Source: Rhodomicrobium vannielii ATCC 17100 (lineage in GTDB: Bacteria > Pseudomonadota > Alphaproteobacteria > Rhizobiales > Rhodomicrobiaceae). Taken from it: DNA of 64,000 nucleotides. The stretch spans positions 1,451,927 to 1,515,926 of the forward strand of contig NC_014664.1 in NCBI RefSeq assembly GCF_000166055.1. The letters run 5' to 3'. Of this stretch, positions 8,709 to 18,083 are shown in pieces; position 1 is the stretch's first letter; the number at the start of each line of letters is the position of its first letter. The position numbers and the translations under genes are program-made. The notes under the pieces are model-generated. The model did not search any database. It saw only the letters and a list, made by a program, of their open reading frames with translations, and had not been told where the DNA came from.

Positions 8709-9149
8709 CGTCTGCCTTTCTTACGCGAAGGTGCGAGCCGCTTCTGTCGTCGATCGCAACTTCGCCACATGTCTGCTCGCGCCTGTCCCACCGGAACAGC
8801 GCGCACCTTTTCTCCGAAAGTGGCTCGCCGCGCAAGCCTGCTCGCAGGCAACGGGCATGCAACTTTACTGCCAACATGTATCGAGGGTGTGAAGGGACAA
8901 AAGACAGCCATCGTTCGACGGCTCCGAAGCTTCCGCCTCGCCTTCAGAGCGCTCCAGCTTTTGATGGAATCAAAAGCGCGCTCCTGTCCACTTTTACGGA
9001 TCATGCCCTCATGCAGTGAATTTTACATTCGATCCGCATCCGCTGCTGGCACTTTCATCAAAATTCAAAACTGCTCTGCAATCAATTGGTTGCTGGTGCT
9101 CTCAAAGCGCATGCGTTTGCTATGTGGACCAGAAATATACGCCAGAGCA
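8709..9149. other. Gene-free spacer between ntrX and dat, containing two dispersed repeats
   Basis: This 441-bp stretch has no convincing open frame. It occupies the place where rhizobial relatives carry trkA. It holds a copy of repeat family B (8947-9010) and a copy of repeat family A (9091-9153, overlapping the ntrX stop codon). The remainder shows no recognisable gene; the dat promoter may lie in the part next to 8709. Confidence 0.6.
8947..9010 (-). repeat. Dispersed repeat, family B, copy 1
   Basis: Read on the minus strand this segment contains GCATGATCCGTAAAAG and GGAGCGCGCTTTTGATT, both found in the same order in the + strand segment 38625-38715. The GAGCATGATCC...AAAAG core resembles short palindromic intergenic elements that are frequent in alphaproteobacterial genomes. 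The copy also has internal symmetry around AATCAAAAGC and GCTTTTGAT. Confidence 0.65.
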
Positions 9150-9153
9150 CTAG
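9091..9153 (-). repeat. Dispersed repeat, family A, copy 1
   Basis: On the minus strand it begins CTAGTGCTCTGGCG and ends AGAGCACCAGCA, with TGGTCCAC and GCAAACGCATGCGC inside. The same landmarks in the same order occur on the + strand at 31147-31222. The ends are roughly complementary to each other (GTGCTC near one end, GAGCAC near the other), so the element can fold into a hairpin. The CTAG end supplies the TAG stop codon of ntrX. Confidence 0.65.
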
Positions 9154-10547
9154 TGACGGACCTCGCCGCCCCTTTCGTTGGAATTGACGCCAAGCGCGCG
9201 CAGCTTCCTGTGCAGCGCCGAGCGTTCCATGCCGACGAATTCCGCGGTGCGCGAGATGTTGCCGCCGAAGCGGTTGATCTGCGCCATGAGATATTCGCGT
9301 TCGAAGATTTCGCGTGCGTCGCGCAGCGGCAGCGACATGAGATGTTCACCGCCGGAGCCGTTCGACGATAAAGGGACGTTCGCGCCGATGTCGTCGGGCA
9401 GCATGTCGGCGGTGATGACCGCGTCCGGCTCGCCGGTAGACATGATCATGACACGTTCGACAATGTTGCGAAGCTGACGCACGTTCCCCTGCCATTCGTG
9501 GCTTTGCAGCACGGCCATGGCGTCGTCGCCGATGACGCGCGGCGGAAGGCCCGACGACGCCGCGATCTGCTTCACGAAGTGCTCCACGAGTTCCGGGATG
9601 TCTTCGCGCCGCTCGACAAGGGCCGAAACCCTCAGCGGCACCACGTTGAGGCGGTGGAAAAGATCCTGCCGGAAGCGCCCGGCCGCCATTTCGCGCTCAA
9701 GGTCGCGGCTGGTGGACGACACGAGGCGCACGTCGACCGACACTTTCGGGCCGCCGCCGATGCGCTGGAATTTCTGCTCCACGAGCACGCGCAGGAGCTT
9801 GCCCTGAGTCTCGACCGGCATGTCGGCCACTTCATCGATATAGAGCGTACCGTTATGCGCCTCTTCGAGCGCGCCGACCTTGCGCACCGTCGACCCGGTT
9901 TCCTCGACGCCGAAGAACTCAGTCTCCACGCGGTCGGCGGCCATGGACGCGGCATTCACGGCGACGAAGGGGCCGTTCGCGCGGCTCGAACTGGCGTGCA
10001 GATAGCGCGCGGCTAGCTCCTTGCCGGAGCCCTGCGGCCCCGTAATCATCACGCGGCTGTTCGTCGGCGCGACCTTCTGAATAGCCTGCCGCAGATGGTT
10101 CATCGCCGCGGATTTGCCGATCAGGTCGGAGCTGTAATAGCTCCTTTCCTTCAACTCGCGATTTTCGCGGCGGAGCTTGGACGCTTCGAGCGCGCGGGCC
10201 GTGACGAGCACGAGGCGATCCGCCTTGAACGGCTTCTCGATATATTCGTAAGCGCCGCGCTTGATGGCGGTGACGGCCGTTTCGATATTACCATGGCCGG
10301 ATATGATGACCACCGGCAGCTCGGGATGGTTCTTCTTCACCCGGGCGAGCACTTCGAGCCCGTCGAGCTTCGACCCTTGCAGCCAGATGTCGAGGATGAC
10401 GAGCGAGGGGCGGCGTTCCTCAATGGAGCGCAACGCTTCGTCGCTGTCCTTGGCGAGCCTCGTCTTGTGGCCCTCGTCTTCGAGGATGCCCGACACGAGT
10501 TCCCGGATATCGGCTTCGTCGTCGACGATCAGAATGTCTGACGCCAT
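9150..10547 (-). CDS. ntrX: Nitrogen-regulation response regulator NtrX
   Basis: A 465-residue response regulator paired with the membrane kinase NtrY; in alphaproteobacteria the pair controls nitrogen metabolism, redox and envelope processes. Residues 1-120 form the receiver (ILIVDDEAD; phospho-acceptor Asp53 in LVILDIW; EKPF Lys). The AAA+ domain has Walker A GPQGSGKE and TLYIDEVADM. The GAFTGA loop needed to contact sigma-54 is missing, as is usual in NtrX. The C-terminus is a Fis-type HTH (ISRTAEFVGMERSALHRKLRAL). The stop codon lies within a dispersed repeat. It is 19 bp downstream of ntrY, so the two are an operon. Confidence 0.95.
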   Translation of the reverse strand: MASDILIVDDEADIRELVSGILEDEGHKTRLAKDSDEALRSIEERRPSLVILDIWLQGSKLDGLEVLARVKKNHPELPVVIISGHGNIETAVTAIKRGAYEYIEKPFKADRLVLVTARALEASKLRRENRELKERSYYSSDLIGKSAAMNHLRQAIQKVAPTNSRVMITGPQGSGKELAARYLHASSSRANGPFVAVNAASMAADRVETEFFGVEETGSTVRKVGALEEAHNGTLYIDEVADMPVETQGKLLRVLVEQKFQRIGGGPKVSVDVRLVSSTSRDLEREMAAGRFRQDLFHRLNVVPLRVSALVERREDIPELVEHFVKQIAASSGLPPRVIGDDAMAVLQSHEWQGNVRQLRNIVERVMIMSTGEPDAVITADMLPDDIGANVPLSSNGSGGEHLMSLPLRDAREIFEREYLMAQINRFGGNISRTAEFVGMERSALHRKLRALGVNSNERGGEVRH

Positions 10548-10566
10548 GGCTTGCTCCCTCTTCCCC

Positions 10567-12891
10567 TCAGCTTTGCAAATGGCTGTCGGCGAGCATCAGC
10601 TCCGCCTGGCCGTTCGTTCTCGCTTCGTCTTTTTCAGTTCGTTCCGCGCCGTGCGACACGGGGATCGTCATGCTGATCCGCGCGCCGTGGTCGCAGTTTT
10701 CAGTGACCGGAGCGTCGGCGAGTTCGAGCACCCCGCCGTGCTGCTCCGTAATTCTCTGCACGATGGCCAGACCGAGGCCCGTGCCCTTCTGCCGCGTCGT
10801 CACGTAGGGCTCGACAAGCCTGTGGCGGTTCTCCTTCGGCAGCCCCACACCTGTATCCACGACCTCGATGTCAAAGCGATGATCGATGAGCCTGAGCTTC
10901 GTCATCACGCGCCCTTTCCCGCTCTCGGGATTCGAAGCGCGGTACGCATCCACGGCCTCGCTCGCGTTCTTCACAAGATTGGTGACGGCCTGCGTGAGAA
11001 GCCGCCTGTCGCACAGCGCGATGAGCTTCTCCTTCGGCATGTCGAGCTTGTATTCGATGTCGGAGCGGCTCATCTGGAACAGAATCACCGCCTCTCGCAC
11101 GACTTCGCGAATATCCTGCTCCTCGAAGACTGCCTGAGGCATGCGTGCGAACGACGAGAACTCATCCACCATGCGACCAATGTCACCCACGTGGCGGATG
11201 ATGGTTTCCGTGCACTTCTCGAAAATTTCGCGATCATGCGTTATCGACGCGCCGTATTTGCGGCGGATGCGCTCGGCGGAAAGCTGGATCGGCGTCAGCG
11301 GATTCTTGATCTCGTGCGCGATGCGGCGCGCGACGTCGGCCCATGCGGAGGTTCGTTGCGCGACGGTCAGTTCGGTCACGTCGTCGAAGGTGAGGACGAC
11401 GCCGAAATCGGCCTGATCGTCCTTCTCGCGCGTGACCTGGACGGCAAAATTCCGTTCGCCCGTCTCGCGCACGATGGTGATCTGGCCATGCACCGGCTTC
11501 GTCCGCGACTGGCGGCGGCCCTTCTCGATGACCTCGCCGAACTCCGGCACGGCCTCCACCAGCGGCTTGCCGATGACGCCATCATCGTCGGGAAGGCCCA
11601 GAAGTTCGAGGCCGGAGCGGTTGATGAGTTTGATGCAGCCCGCCGGATCGACGCCGATCACACCGGCTGTCACGCCCGAAAGCACCGCCTCAATGAAGCG
11701 GCGGCGCTCGTCGAGTTCGGAATTGGCGCTCATGATGTCGTCGCGCTGCGTCTTCAGGTCGACCGTCATCTGCTTGAACGTCTGGCCGAGGCGGCCGATG
11801 TCGTCGCGCGCGAACCCGTCATCGAACTGGACGTTCAGATTGCCCTGACTCACTTCCTGCGCCGCGCCGATGAGCTTCCTGATCGGCATGACGAGGCGGT
11901 TCGCGAAGACGAGGCCCGTCCAGATCGCCGACGCGAGCAACGTCAGCGCGAGGAGCACATACATCAGCGCGAACACGAACTGATATTGGGCGCGCGAATA
12001 TTCGAGCTGCTGGAACTGGATGATGTTTTGCTGCGTGCGCTGGAGAAGGCGGAACACGTTCGGGTTCACCGGGCGCAGGGCATAGATGAACGCGTCTTCG
12101 AAGCCGTTCAGCTTCTTGATCGCGGCGACACCGTTAGCCAGATCCCACGAAAGTGGCACGATGCGCCCCTCCGCTGCCCGCGCGATGTCGGCGGGCGGCG
12201 GGGCCTTGTAGCGCGGGCCATCGGTCGACGACGCCGCGAGCAATTTCCCGCGCGAGTCGATGATGAAGGCCGCCGGCAGCGCGCGAAGGGACACAGCGGA
12301 CGAGAAAAGGCGTTCGAACGCCGCCTTGTTCTCCGTGAAAAGCGCTGCCCCGATTTCGACCTCGCGCGCCACGTCCACGAGGTCGGAGCGGATCACCTGC
12401 CCGCTTTCCTGCAGATAGGACTGCGCGACCTCGACCGTGTTGTTGACGATGCTCTTGACGCGCGTGGAGAAGAAAGTGTCGAAGGTGCGGTCGATGGAGA
12501 CGGTGGCGAAGACCGCGAGCAGCACCGCCGGAAACAGCGCCACGAAGCTGAACACCGCAGCGATGCGGAAGTGAAGCCCCGCGCCCGCCTCCCGTTTTCG
12601 CGCCTTCAGAAGCTGGACGACCTGGAAGCCGATGATGCCGATGATGATGGCGACGAACGAGGCGTTGATGCCGAGCGTCGACAAGACGACATTGTTCGTC
12701 GGGAAGATCGAGGTGAGGCCGTTGAGGATGAGGAACGTCGCGACGGAGGACGTAATGGCCGCGATCACGACGCCGAGCGAGAGCCAGAAGCGCAGTGCCT
12801 TGCCGAAAAGTCGTGCGTTTGCCACGCTTGCGAGTACCGCCCGCACCCGCGAAAACCCTGCATTCAAATGCGTCGGAATGCCTGCCGCCAC
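10567..12891 (-). CDS. ntrY: Nitrogen-regulation sensor histidine kinase NtrY
   Basis: A membrane sensor kinase, about 774 residues if the GTG at 12891 (with an AGGGG ribosome site 12 nt upstream) is the start; the frame stays open to 13275 but that extension lacks family content. Two to three N-terminal membrane segments and a long periplasmic or extracytoplasmic region (about 110-290) are followed by a HAMP domain after a further membrane segment, a PAS domain (SGVTAGVIGVDPAGCIKLINR) and the kinase: [22 protein letters not shown] is the H-box, LVKNASEAVD the N-box, and VVDTGVGLP and GTGLGLAIV the G-boxes. It phosphorylates NtrX, encoded immediately downstream. It is divergent from lipA instead of following ntrC as in rhizobia. 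Confidence 0.93.
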   Translation of the reverse strand: MAAGIPTHLNAGFSRVRAVLASVANARLFGKALRFWLSLGVVIAAITSSVATFLILNGLTSIFPTNNVVLSTLGINASFVAIIIGIIGFQVVQLLKARKREAGAGLHFRIAAVFSFVALFPAVLLAVFATVSIDRTFDTFFSTRVKSIVNNTVEVAQSYLQESGQVIRSDLVDVAREVEIGAALFTENKAAFERLFSSAVSLRALPAAFIIDSRGKLLAASSTDGPRYKAPPPADIARAAEGRIVPLSWDLANGVAAIKKLNGFEDAFIYALRPVNPNVFRLLQRTQQNIIQFQQLEYSRAQYQFVFALMYVLLALTLLASAIWTGLVFANRLVMPIRKLIGAAQEVSQGNLNVQFDDGFARDDIGRLGQTFKQMTVDLKTQRDDIMSANSELDERRRFIEAVLSGVTAGVIGVDPAGCIKLINRSGLELLGLPDDDGVIGKPLVEAVPEFGEVIEKGRRQSRTKPVHGQITIVRETGERNFAVQVTREKDDQADFGVVLTFDDVTELTVAQRTSAWADVARRIAHEIKNPLTPIQLSAERIRRKYGASITHDREIFEKCTETIIRHVGDIGRMVDEFSSFARMPQAVFEEQDIREVVREAVILFQMSRSDIEYKLDMPKEKLIALCDRRLLTQAVTNLVKNASEAVDAYRASNPESGKGRVMTKLRLIDHRFDIEVVDTGVGLPKENRHRLVEPYVTTRQKGTGLGLAIVQRITEQHGGVLELADAPVTENCDHGARISMTIPVSHGAERTEKDEARTNGQAELMLADSHLQS

Positions 12892-12961
12892 GTGGTTTTG
12901 CCGCCCCTGTTGCTGTCTCGCATCGGTGCAGCCTGAGTTTGGGGAAATTGTGGCATATGCA

Positions 12962-12977
12962 TCACATTTTAATGTGA
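12962..12977. promoter_or_regulatory. Inverted repeat in the ntrY-lipA divergent promoter region
   Basis: TCACAT TTTA ATGTGA is a perfect 6-bp inverted repeat with a 4-nt spacer in an AT-rich patch between two divergent genes (ntrY start about 70 bp to the left, lipA start 195 bp to the right). Its symmetry is that of a dimeric regulator operator. No specific regulator can be assigned. Confidence 0.35.
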
Positions 12978-13172
12978 CCTGGTGTGGCCTGTGGGTTTCT
13001 ACACCGATGGGTGGACTGCGGCGCACAACCCGCCCTGGTCGACGATGGTGGCTCGAATGGCAACAGACGACAACATGAATCGCGTCCGCGCGAAACGAAG
13101 CAGACAAGCGGGCGATTTCGTTGCAAACGCCGCTCCATCCCTTATCTTCGCGTGAGGAACAAGGGCGCAACC

Positions 13173-14162
13173 ATGGCAACACTCCTGGACAACCGCGACG
13201 GCAAGCAGTCAGGCGCCCCGCGCCACCCGGAAAAGGCGCATCGGCCTGACACGCCCGTGCTTCGCAAGCCCGCATGGATCCGCGTGAAGGCGCCCGCTTC
13301 GGCGGGCTATGCGGGCACGGCGTCCATCGTTCGCGGCAACCGCCTCCACACGGTCTGCGAGGAAGCGGGCTGCCCCAACATCGGCGAGTGCTGGGAGAAG
13401 AAGCACGCCACCATGATGATCATGGGCGACACCTGCACGCGCGCCTGCGCCTTCTGCAACGTCAAGACCGGCATTCCCGGCGCGCTCGACGCAGCGGAAC
13501 CGGAGAATGTGGCGCGCGCGGTGGCGACCCTCGGCCTCAATCATGTGGTCGTGACCTCGGTCGACCGCGACGACCTCGAAGATGGCGGCGCGGCCCATTT
13601 CGCCGCCACGATTCGCGCCATCCGAGCAGCGGCGCCCGCCACCACCATCGAAGTTCTGACGCCCGATTTCCTGAAGAAGGGCGCGCGCCCGCTCGAAACC
13701 GTCATTGCGGCGAAGCCCGACGTCTTCAACCACAATCTCGAAACCGTGCCCGGCCTCTACCTCACCATCAGGCCCGGCGCGCGTTATTTTCACTCGCTGC
13801 GGCTGCTCCAGCGCGCGAAGGAACTCGACCCGACCGTATTCACGAAGTCCGGCATCATGGTCGGCCTCGGCGAAAAGCGGAACGAGGTGCTTCAACTGAT
13901 GGACGATTTGCGTTCGGCGGACGTGGACTTCCTCACCATCGGCCAATATCTCCAGCCGACGCGCAAGCATGCCGCCGTCGACCGCTTCGTGGAGCCCGCC
14001 GAGTTCGACAGCTACAAGGCACACGCCTACGCGAAGGGCTTCCTCATGGTGGCTTCGTCGCCGCTCACGCGCTCGTCCTACCTCGCGGGCGACGACTTCG
14101 CGAAGCTGAAAGCGGCGCGGCTTGCCAAAGCCGCCGACAACGCCTTACACAACGCCTCGTGA
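13173..14162 (+). CDS. lipA: Lipoyl synthase
   Basis: A 329-residue radical-SAM enzyme that inserts two sulfurs into protein-bound octanoyl groups to make lipoyl cofactor for pyruvate and other 2-oxoacid dehydrogenases. The auxiliary-cluster cysteines are at residues 62, 67 and 73 ([13 protein letters not shown]), and the radical-SAM CxxxCxxC is at 88, 92 and 95 (CTRACAFC). The RSSY motif near the C-terminus, typical of LipA, is present ([12 protein letters not shown]). The ATG at 13173 follows an AAGGG site; upstream in-frame codons look untranslated. ratA follows about 120 bp downstream. In rhizobia lipA follows lpd, which here lies 7 kb away beyond an inverted block. Confidence 0.97.
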   Translation: MATLLDNRDGKQSGAPRHPEKAHRPDTPVLRKPAWIRVKAPASAGYAGTASIVRGNRLHTVCEEAGCPNIGECWEKKHATMMIMGDTCTRACAFCNVKTGIPGALDAAEPENVARAVATLGLNHVVVTSVDRDDLEDGGAAHFAATIRAIRAAAPATTIEVLTPDFLKKGARPLETVIAAKPDVFNHNLETVPGLYLTIRPGARYFHSLRLLQRAKELDPTVFTKSGIMVGLGEKRNEVLQLMDDLRSADVDFLTIGQYLQPTRKHAAVDRFVEPAEFDSYKAHAYAKGFLMVASSPLTRSSYLAGDDFAKLKAARLAKAADNALHNAS

Positions 14163-14285
14163 AGCACGTGCCGGCATGCGGCGAAATACCCTCTCGCCAC
14201 GGCGGCGCGCGCGCCCCATCCAATGCCATGATGATTGCAGGCCGCATGGAACGCCTTCGGCCCCTCACTCAAGCCTGAGCCGCTG

Positions 14286-14759
14286 ATGCCCCATTTCGAA
14301 ACGACCCATCGCGTCCATCACACTGCGGAAAATATGTTCGCCCTCGTCGCGGACGTGGAGAGCTATCCCAAATTCCTGCCGCTATGCTCGGCGCTGCACA
14401 TCGAGAAGCGCATCCCGGACGAAGACGGCGAGACGCTCATCGCGCGCATGACCGCGTCGTACAAGCTGTTCAGCGAGAGCTTCACCACAAGGGTGCGGCT
14501 CAAGCCCGAGAACCGCGTGATCATGGTCGATTACCTCGACGGGCCGTTCCGCAAGCTGGAAAACCGCTGGACATTCGTTCCGGGGCCGGATGGCACCTGC
14601 CGCATCCTCTTCTATCTCGACTACGAATTCCGCTCGCTGCCGTTGCAGATGCTGATGGGATCGGTGTTCGACAAGGCGTTCCGCAAGTTCTCGGCCGCGT
14701 TCGAGGACCGCGCCGACGCGATTTACGGTCGCCATCCGGGCGTCGCCGCCGCTAGCTGA
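14286..14759 (+). CDS. RatA/COQ10-type polyketide cyclase (START-like) protein
   Basis: A 157-residue single START/SRPBCC-fold protein. The opening HRVHHTAENMFALVADVESYPKFLPLC and the central GPFRKLENRWTF and LDYEFRSLPLQMLMGSVFDKAF blocks are those of the ubiquinone-binding COQ10/RatA family. In mitochondria COQ10 binds ubiquinone; in E. coli RatA was reported to hinder ribosome subunit joining. In alphaproteobacteria the gene regularly follows lipA, as here, which suits a respiratory-quinone role better than a toxin role. No antitoxin partner is seen. The ATG at 14286 matches the family start; the frame also opens 51 bp upstream. Confidence 0.85.
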   Translation: MPHFETTHRVHHTAENMFALVADVESYPKFLPLCSALHIEKRIPDEDGETLIARMTASYKLFSESFTTRVRLKPENRVIMVDYLDGPFRKLENRWTFVPGPDGTCRILFYLDYEFRSLPLQMLMGSVFDKAFRKFSAAFEDRADAIYGRHPGVAAAS

Positions 14760-14853
14760 CGAAAACGCGTCCTGCACGGTTAAGCCGAGTTTCTCGCACT
14801 TTCGGTAGCACATCGACCACCTTCGAATGCGGTGAGTGTTCTTGCGTGGCGGC

Positions 14854-15390
14854 TTAAGGAGCTTGGGTTTGATCTGCCGGGCTGGCCAGCGCCTCCAGGA
14901 TGAGCCCTAGCGCCGTCTCGACCGAGCGTGCCCGAACCTCAGCACGGCCGATATCGCCGAAGCGTTCATCGCGATGGAGCAGGCGAACGCCGTTGCCCGT
15001 CGTCCGCGCCGCCGCGAAATGCACCAGCCCCACGGGCTTCTCGGCGCTGCCGCCGTCCGGCCCCGCGACCCCGGTGATTGAAACCGCAATCCCTGCATGC
15101 GATCGGGCGAGCGCGCCTTTCGCCATGGCGAACGCGACCTCCTTCGACACCGCACCGTGCGCCGCGATCAGCGCGGGATCGACGCCGAGCATGTCGGCCT
15201 TAGCCTCGTTCGAATAGGTGACGAAGCCCCGGTCGAACGCGCTCGACGAGCCGGGCACCGCGGTCAGCGCGGCAGCAACAAGCCCGCCCGTGCATGATTC
15301 CGCCGTCGCGATGAAGAGCTGGTTCTCGCGCGCCTTCGCCAGCGCGTCTGCGGCCAATGCATAGGCCCGGCCGCTGAGTTCTTCCGCCAT
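14854..15390 (-). CDS. pncC: Nicotinamide-nucleotide amidohydrolase PncC (CinA C-terminal domain)
   Basis: A 178-residue stand-alone CinA C-terminal domain, which deamidates nicotinamide mononucleotide to nicotinate mononucleotide in NAD recycling. The diagnostic TAESCTGGLVAAALT segment is at about residues 28-42, followed by FDRGFVTYSNEAKADMLGV and the VSITGVAGPDGGSAEKPVGLVHFA block. The N-terminal MoaB-like domain of full CinA is absent, as in many rhizobial homologues. It is convergent with ratA and lies about 130 bp downstream of ispDF. Confidence 0.92.
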   Translation of the reverse strand: MAEELSGRAYALAADALAKARENQLFIATAESCTGGLVAAALTAVPGSSSAFDRGFVTYSNEAKADMLGVDPALIAAHGAVSKEVAFAMAKGALARSHAGIAVSITGVAGPDGGSAEKPVGLVHFAAARTTGNGVRLLHRDERFGDIGRAEVRARSVETALGLILEALASPADQTQAP

Positions 15391-15518
15391 TCCCTGAGCC
15401 TCCGCTGCGGCGCACCAAGGTGTGCGGCGCCGCTTTATGCCAGAATATGGGGCACGCCCTGCGGTTCGTCAGCCTGGCCCACAGCGATCAAGCGCCGGGC
15501 GCTGGACGCGACCCCGCC

Positions 15519-16721
15519 TCAGCGCGCGGCGAACACCACGGTAGCGGACGCCAGCGCGGCGATGCCCTCGCGGCGGCCGGTGAAGCCGAGTTGCTCGCTC
15601 GTCGTCGCCTTGACGCTGACGCGCTCGATCTCAATGCCAAGGATTTCGGCCATCCGCGCGCGCATGGCGTCGCGATGCGGGCCGACCTTGGGGCGCTCGC
15701 AGATGAGCGTCACGTCGGCGTTGGTGATGCGTCCGCCCTTCTCCGCCACCAGGGCTACGGCGTGTTTCAGAAACACGGTCGAATCCATCGCGCGCCATTG
15801 CGGATCGGACGGCGGGAAATGATCGCCGATGTCGCCCGCGCCGATGGTGCCGTAAAGCGCGTCGGTGAGCGCGTGCAGCCCCGCGTCGCCATCCGAATGC
15901 GCCTTCAGTCCCTTGTCGTGCGGGATCTTGACGCCGCAAAGTGTGACGTGATCGCCATCCTCGAAAGCATGCACGTCGAAGCCCGAGCCGACGCGCACAT
16001 CCGGCAGCGCCACTCCGCCGCTCGCGATCATATCCGCCATGACCAAATCCTCCGCAGTCGTGATCTTCATGTTTTCAGATGTGTTCGAGACGAGCGCCAC
16101 GGAGAGGCCATGCCACTCCGCAATCGAGGCGTCGTCGGTGAAATCGGTGCGCTCGCCCGCCGCGCGATGAGCCGCCACGATCTTGTCGTAGATGAAGGTC
16201 TGCGGCGTCTGCGCGCGCCAGAGCCCTGCCCTGTCCACGGTGCCCGCGCTCCGGCCATCCTCGCCGCGCTTCAGCGTGTCGGTGACGGGTGCCGCCGCGA
16301 TCGAACCATCGCTCGCATCGAGTGCCGCGATGGTGTCCGAGATGCAGGCCGCCGAAATGAAGGGCCGCGCGGCGTCGTGGATCAAAACCGCATGCGGTGT
16401 GTGCGCTTCGAGCGCATCGAGCCCCGCCTTAACGGAAAGTTGCCGCGTCGCGCCGCCGGGGACGGGTGGAAGCAGCTTGCTCGAGTCGAGCCCCGCCACC
16501 GCTTCCGCATAAAGCGCCTCGTCGCCCGCGCGCATCACCACGACAACGGCGGCGATTTCCGAATGGAAAAGAAAGGCTTCAAGCGTCCGCCGCAGGATCG
16601 GCTTGCCGCCCGCCAAGCAATATTGCTTCGGCCGCCCCTGTTTCTGCCCCGCACGGACACCGCTTCCCGCAGCCACGATCAGCGCCGCATTGACCGGCAA
16701 ATGTTGGTCTTCTTCTTGCAT
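15519..16721 (-). CDS. ispDF: Bifunctional MEP cytidylyltransferase / MEcPP synthase
   Basis: A 400-residue fusion of two steps of the non-mevalonate isoprenoid pathway. Residues about 10-235 are Isp[14 protein letters not shown] (CTP-binding loop), [21 protein letters not shown]. Residues about 240-400 are Isp[14 protein letters not shown] (metal-binding Asp and His), [32 protein letters not shown] and [19 protein letters not shown]. The fusion is common in alpha- and epsilonproteobacteria. The ATG at 16721 is preferred over a TTG five codons upstream. It is divergent from ntrB; in rhizobia dusB lies between them and is missing here. Confidence 0.95.
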   Translation of the reverse strand: MQEEDQHLPVNAALIVAAGSGVRAGQKQGRPKQYCLAGGKPILRRTLEAFLFHSEIAAVVVVMRAGDEALYAEAVAGLDSSKLLPPVPGGATRQLSVKAGLDALEAHTPHAVLIHDAARPFISAACISDTIAALDASDGSIAAAPVTDTLKRGEDGRSAGTVDRAGLWRAQTPQTFIYDKIVAAHRAAGERTDFTDDASIAEWHGLSVALVSNTSENMKITTAEDLVMADMIASGGVALPDVRVGSGFDVHAFEDGDHVTLCGVKIPHDKGLKAHSDGDAGLHALTDALYGTIGAGDIGDHFPPSDPQWRAMDSTVFLKHAVALVAEKGGRITNADVTLICERPKVGPHRDAMRARMAEILGIEIERVSVKATTSEQLGFTGRREGIAALASATVVFAAR

Positions 16722-16868
16722 GTTTGAACGAACCAAAAAGGAGGGAACGCGCCGAAACCTTATAAGCTGCCTCTAAAACCGCCAAGAGCTTTCGCGAGCC
16801 TTGAGATTTGCCTGCTGACACGGGGGCCGAATTTGCTACAATGCCTAGAACTTAGTCGATCTGCATTT

Positions 16869-16887
16869 CTGCCCAGCATTTGGGCAG
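16869..16887. promoter_or_regulatory. Inverted repeat upstream of ntrB
   Basis: CTGCCCA GCATT TGGGCAG is a perfect 7-bp inverted repeat with a 5-nt spacer, ending 62 bp before the proposed ntrB start and lying in the ispDF-ntrB divergent region. It could be an operator or a 5'-leader hairpin. The regulator is unknown. Confidence 0.35.
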
Positions 16888-16949
16888 GGCATGATGCAGC
16901 CTCGGCTAGCCTGCCACATTCATTGGACACGGCTAAATTGCTGAAATCT

Positions 16950-18083
16950 ATGGCTCCCCGCGACAAGACGAAGAAGGCGTCCGACGCTGCCAAACCGCTC
17001 GATTTCAAGGCGCTGGTGCAGGGTCTGCCCCATGTGGTCGTCGTTGTCGATGCCACAAATCGCATCGTGTTCGCAAATTTCGCCGCCGAGAATTTCTTCG
17101 GCCTTGGCGAAGCGCTGCTGAAAAAGCGCGCATTGCCTGCGCTCGTGGCATTCGCCAACCCCTTGACTGCGCTCGCCGATCAGGTGCGCCACACGCGCGG
17201 CGCGGTGAACGAATATGAACTCGACCTGGCGATGCCGGACCGGCCAGCGCGCTCGGTGGACGTGTTCGCTTCGATTCTGAACGAACGCGAAGATTACGTG
17301 CTCCTGATGCTCCAGCAGCGCAACATGGCCGCGATGATCGAACGGCAGCTGACCCATCGCGGCGCCGCGCGTTCCGTGTCCGCCATGGCCGCCGTTCTCG
17401 CCCACGAGATCAAGAACCCGCTCTCCGGCATTCGCGGCGCGGCGCAGCTCCTCGAAGCGGGCGCGTCCGAGGAGGACCAGCCGCTCGCCCAGCTCATCAC
17501 CGAGGAAACCGACCGCATCCGCGATCTCGTCGACCGCATGGAGGTGTTCGGCGACGAGCGCCCGGTGAGCAAGGACGCCGTCAACATTCATTCAGTGCTC
17601 GACCATGTGAAGCGCATCGCGCGTGCGGGCTTCGCGCGGCATATCACCATTCAGCAGAGTTTCGATCCGAGCCTGCCGTCCGTGCCCGGCAACCGCGACA
17701 AGCTCATTCAGGCGCTGCTCAACCTTGTGAAGAACAGCGCGGAAGCCATCGGCGACAAGAACGACGGCGTCATCACGTTGTCGACTGCCTTCCGTCCGGG
17801 GCTTTCGCTGCGTCTGCCAAATTCCGATTCGAGCGTGAAACTGCCGCTTGAAATCGGTGTGTCGGACAATGGCTCGGGCGTACCGGAAGACGTGAAGCCG
17901 CACCTGTTCGAGCCTTTCGTGACGACGAAGGCGAAGGGCGCGGGATTGGGCCTTGCACTCGTGGCGAAAATCGTCGGCGACCATGGCGGAGTGATCGAAT
18001 GCGAATCGAGAAGCCGGCTGACAACCTTCCGTATGCTTCTTCCGATGTATCAGCCATCCGCGCGAAAGACCGGAGCGATATGA
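16950..18083 (+). CDS. ntrB: Nitrogen-regulation sensor histidine kinase NtrB (NRII)
   Basis: A soluble kinase of 377 residues from the ATG at 16950; the frame opens earlier at 16833 but that extension is not family-like. An N-terminal PAS domain (about 20-130: [23 protein letters not shown]) is followed by the H-box [21 protein letters not shown] with His152 as phosphorylation site, the N-box [10 protein letters not shown], and the [10 protein letters not shown] and [14 protein letters not shown]-boxes. It phosphorylates or dephosphorylates NtrC according to nitrogen status signalled by PII. Its TGA stop overlaps the ntrC start (ATGATG), so the genes are translationally coupled. Confidence 0.95.
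   Translation: MAPRDKTKKASDAAKPLDFKALVQGLPHVVVVVDATNRIVFANFAAENFFGLGEALLKKRALPALVAFANPLTALADQVRHTRGAVNEYELDLAMPDRPARSVDVFASILNEREDYVLLMLQQRNMAAMIERQLTHRGAARSVSAMAAVLAHEIKNPLSGIRGAAQLLEAGASEEDQPLAQLITEETDRIRDLVDRMEVFGDERPVSKDAVNIHSVLDHVKRIARAGFARHITIQQSFDPSLPSVPGNRDKLIQALLNLVKNSAEAIGDKNDGVITLSTAFRPGLSLRLPNSDSSVKLPLEIGVSDNGSGVPEDVKPHLFEPFVTTKAKGAGLGLALVAKIVGDHGGVIECESRSRLTTFRMLLPMYQPSARKTGAI

Noticed and set aside
9054-9075. TGGCAC followed by TTTCATCAA, considered as a sigma-54 promoter
   Set aside because: The second element does not read TTGC at the required spacing, so it does not fit the -24/-12 consensus.
10261-12936. Open frame of 891 codons on the + strand opposite ntrY and the start of ntrX
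   Set aside because: It is the antisense shadow of ntrY/ntrX; its translation has no domain content and is Arg/His-rich as expected for an antisense frame in high-GC DNA.
14286-14759. RatA family gene considered as half of a toxin-antitoxin pair
   Set aside because: No adjacent antitoxin, and its fixed position after lipA fits a COQ10-like ubiquinone-binding role.
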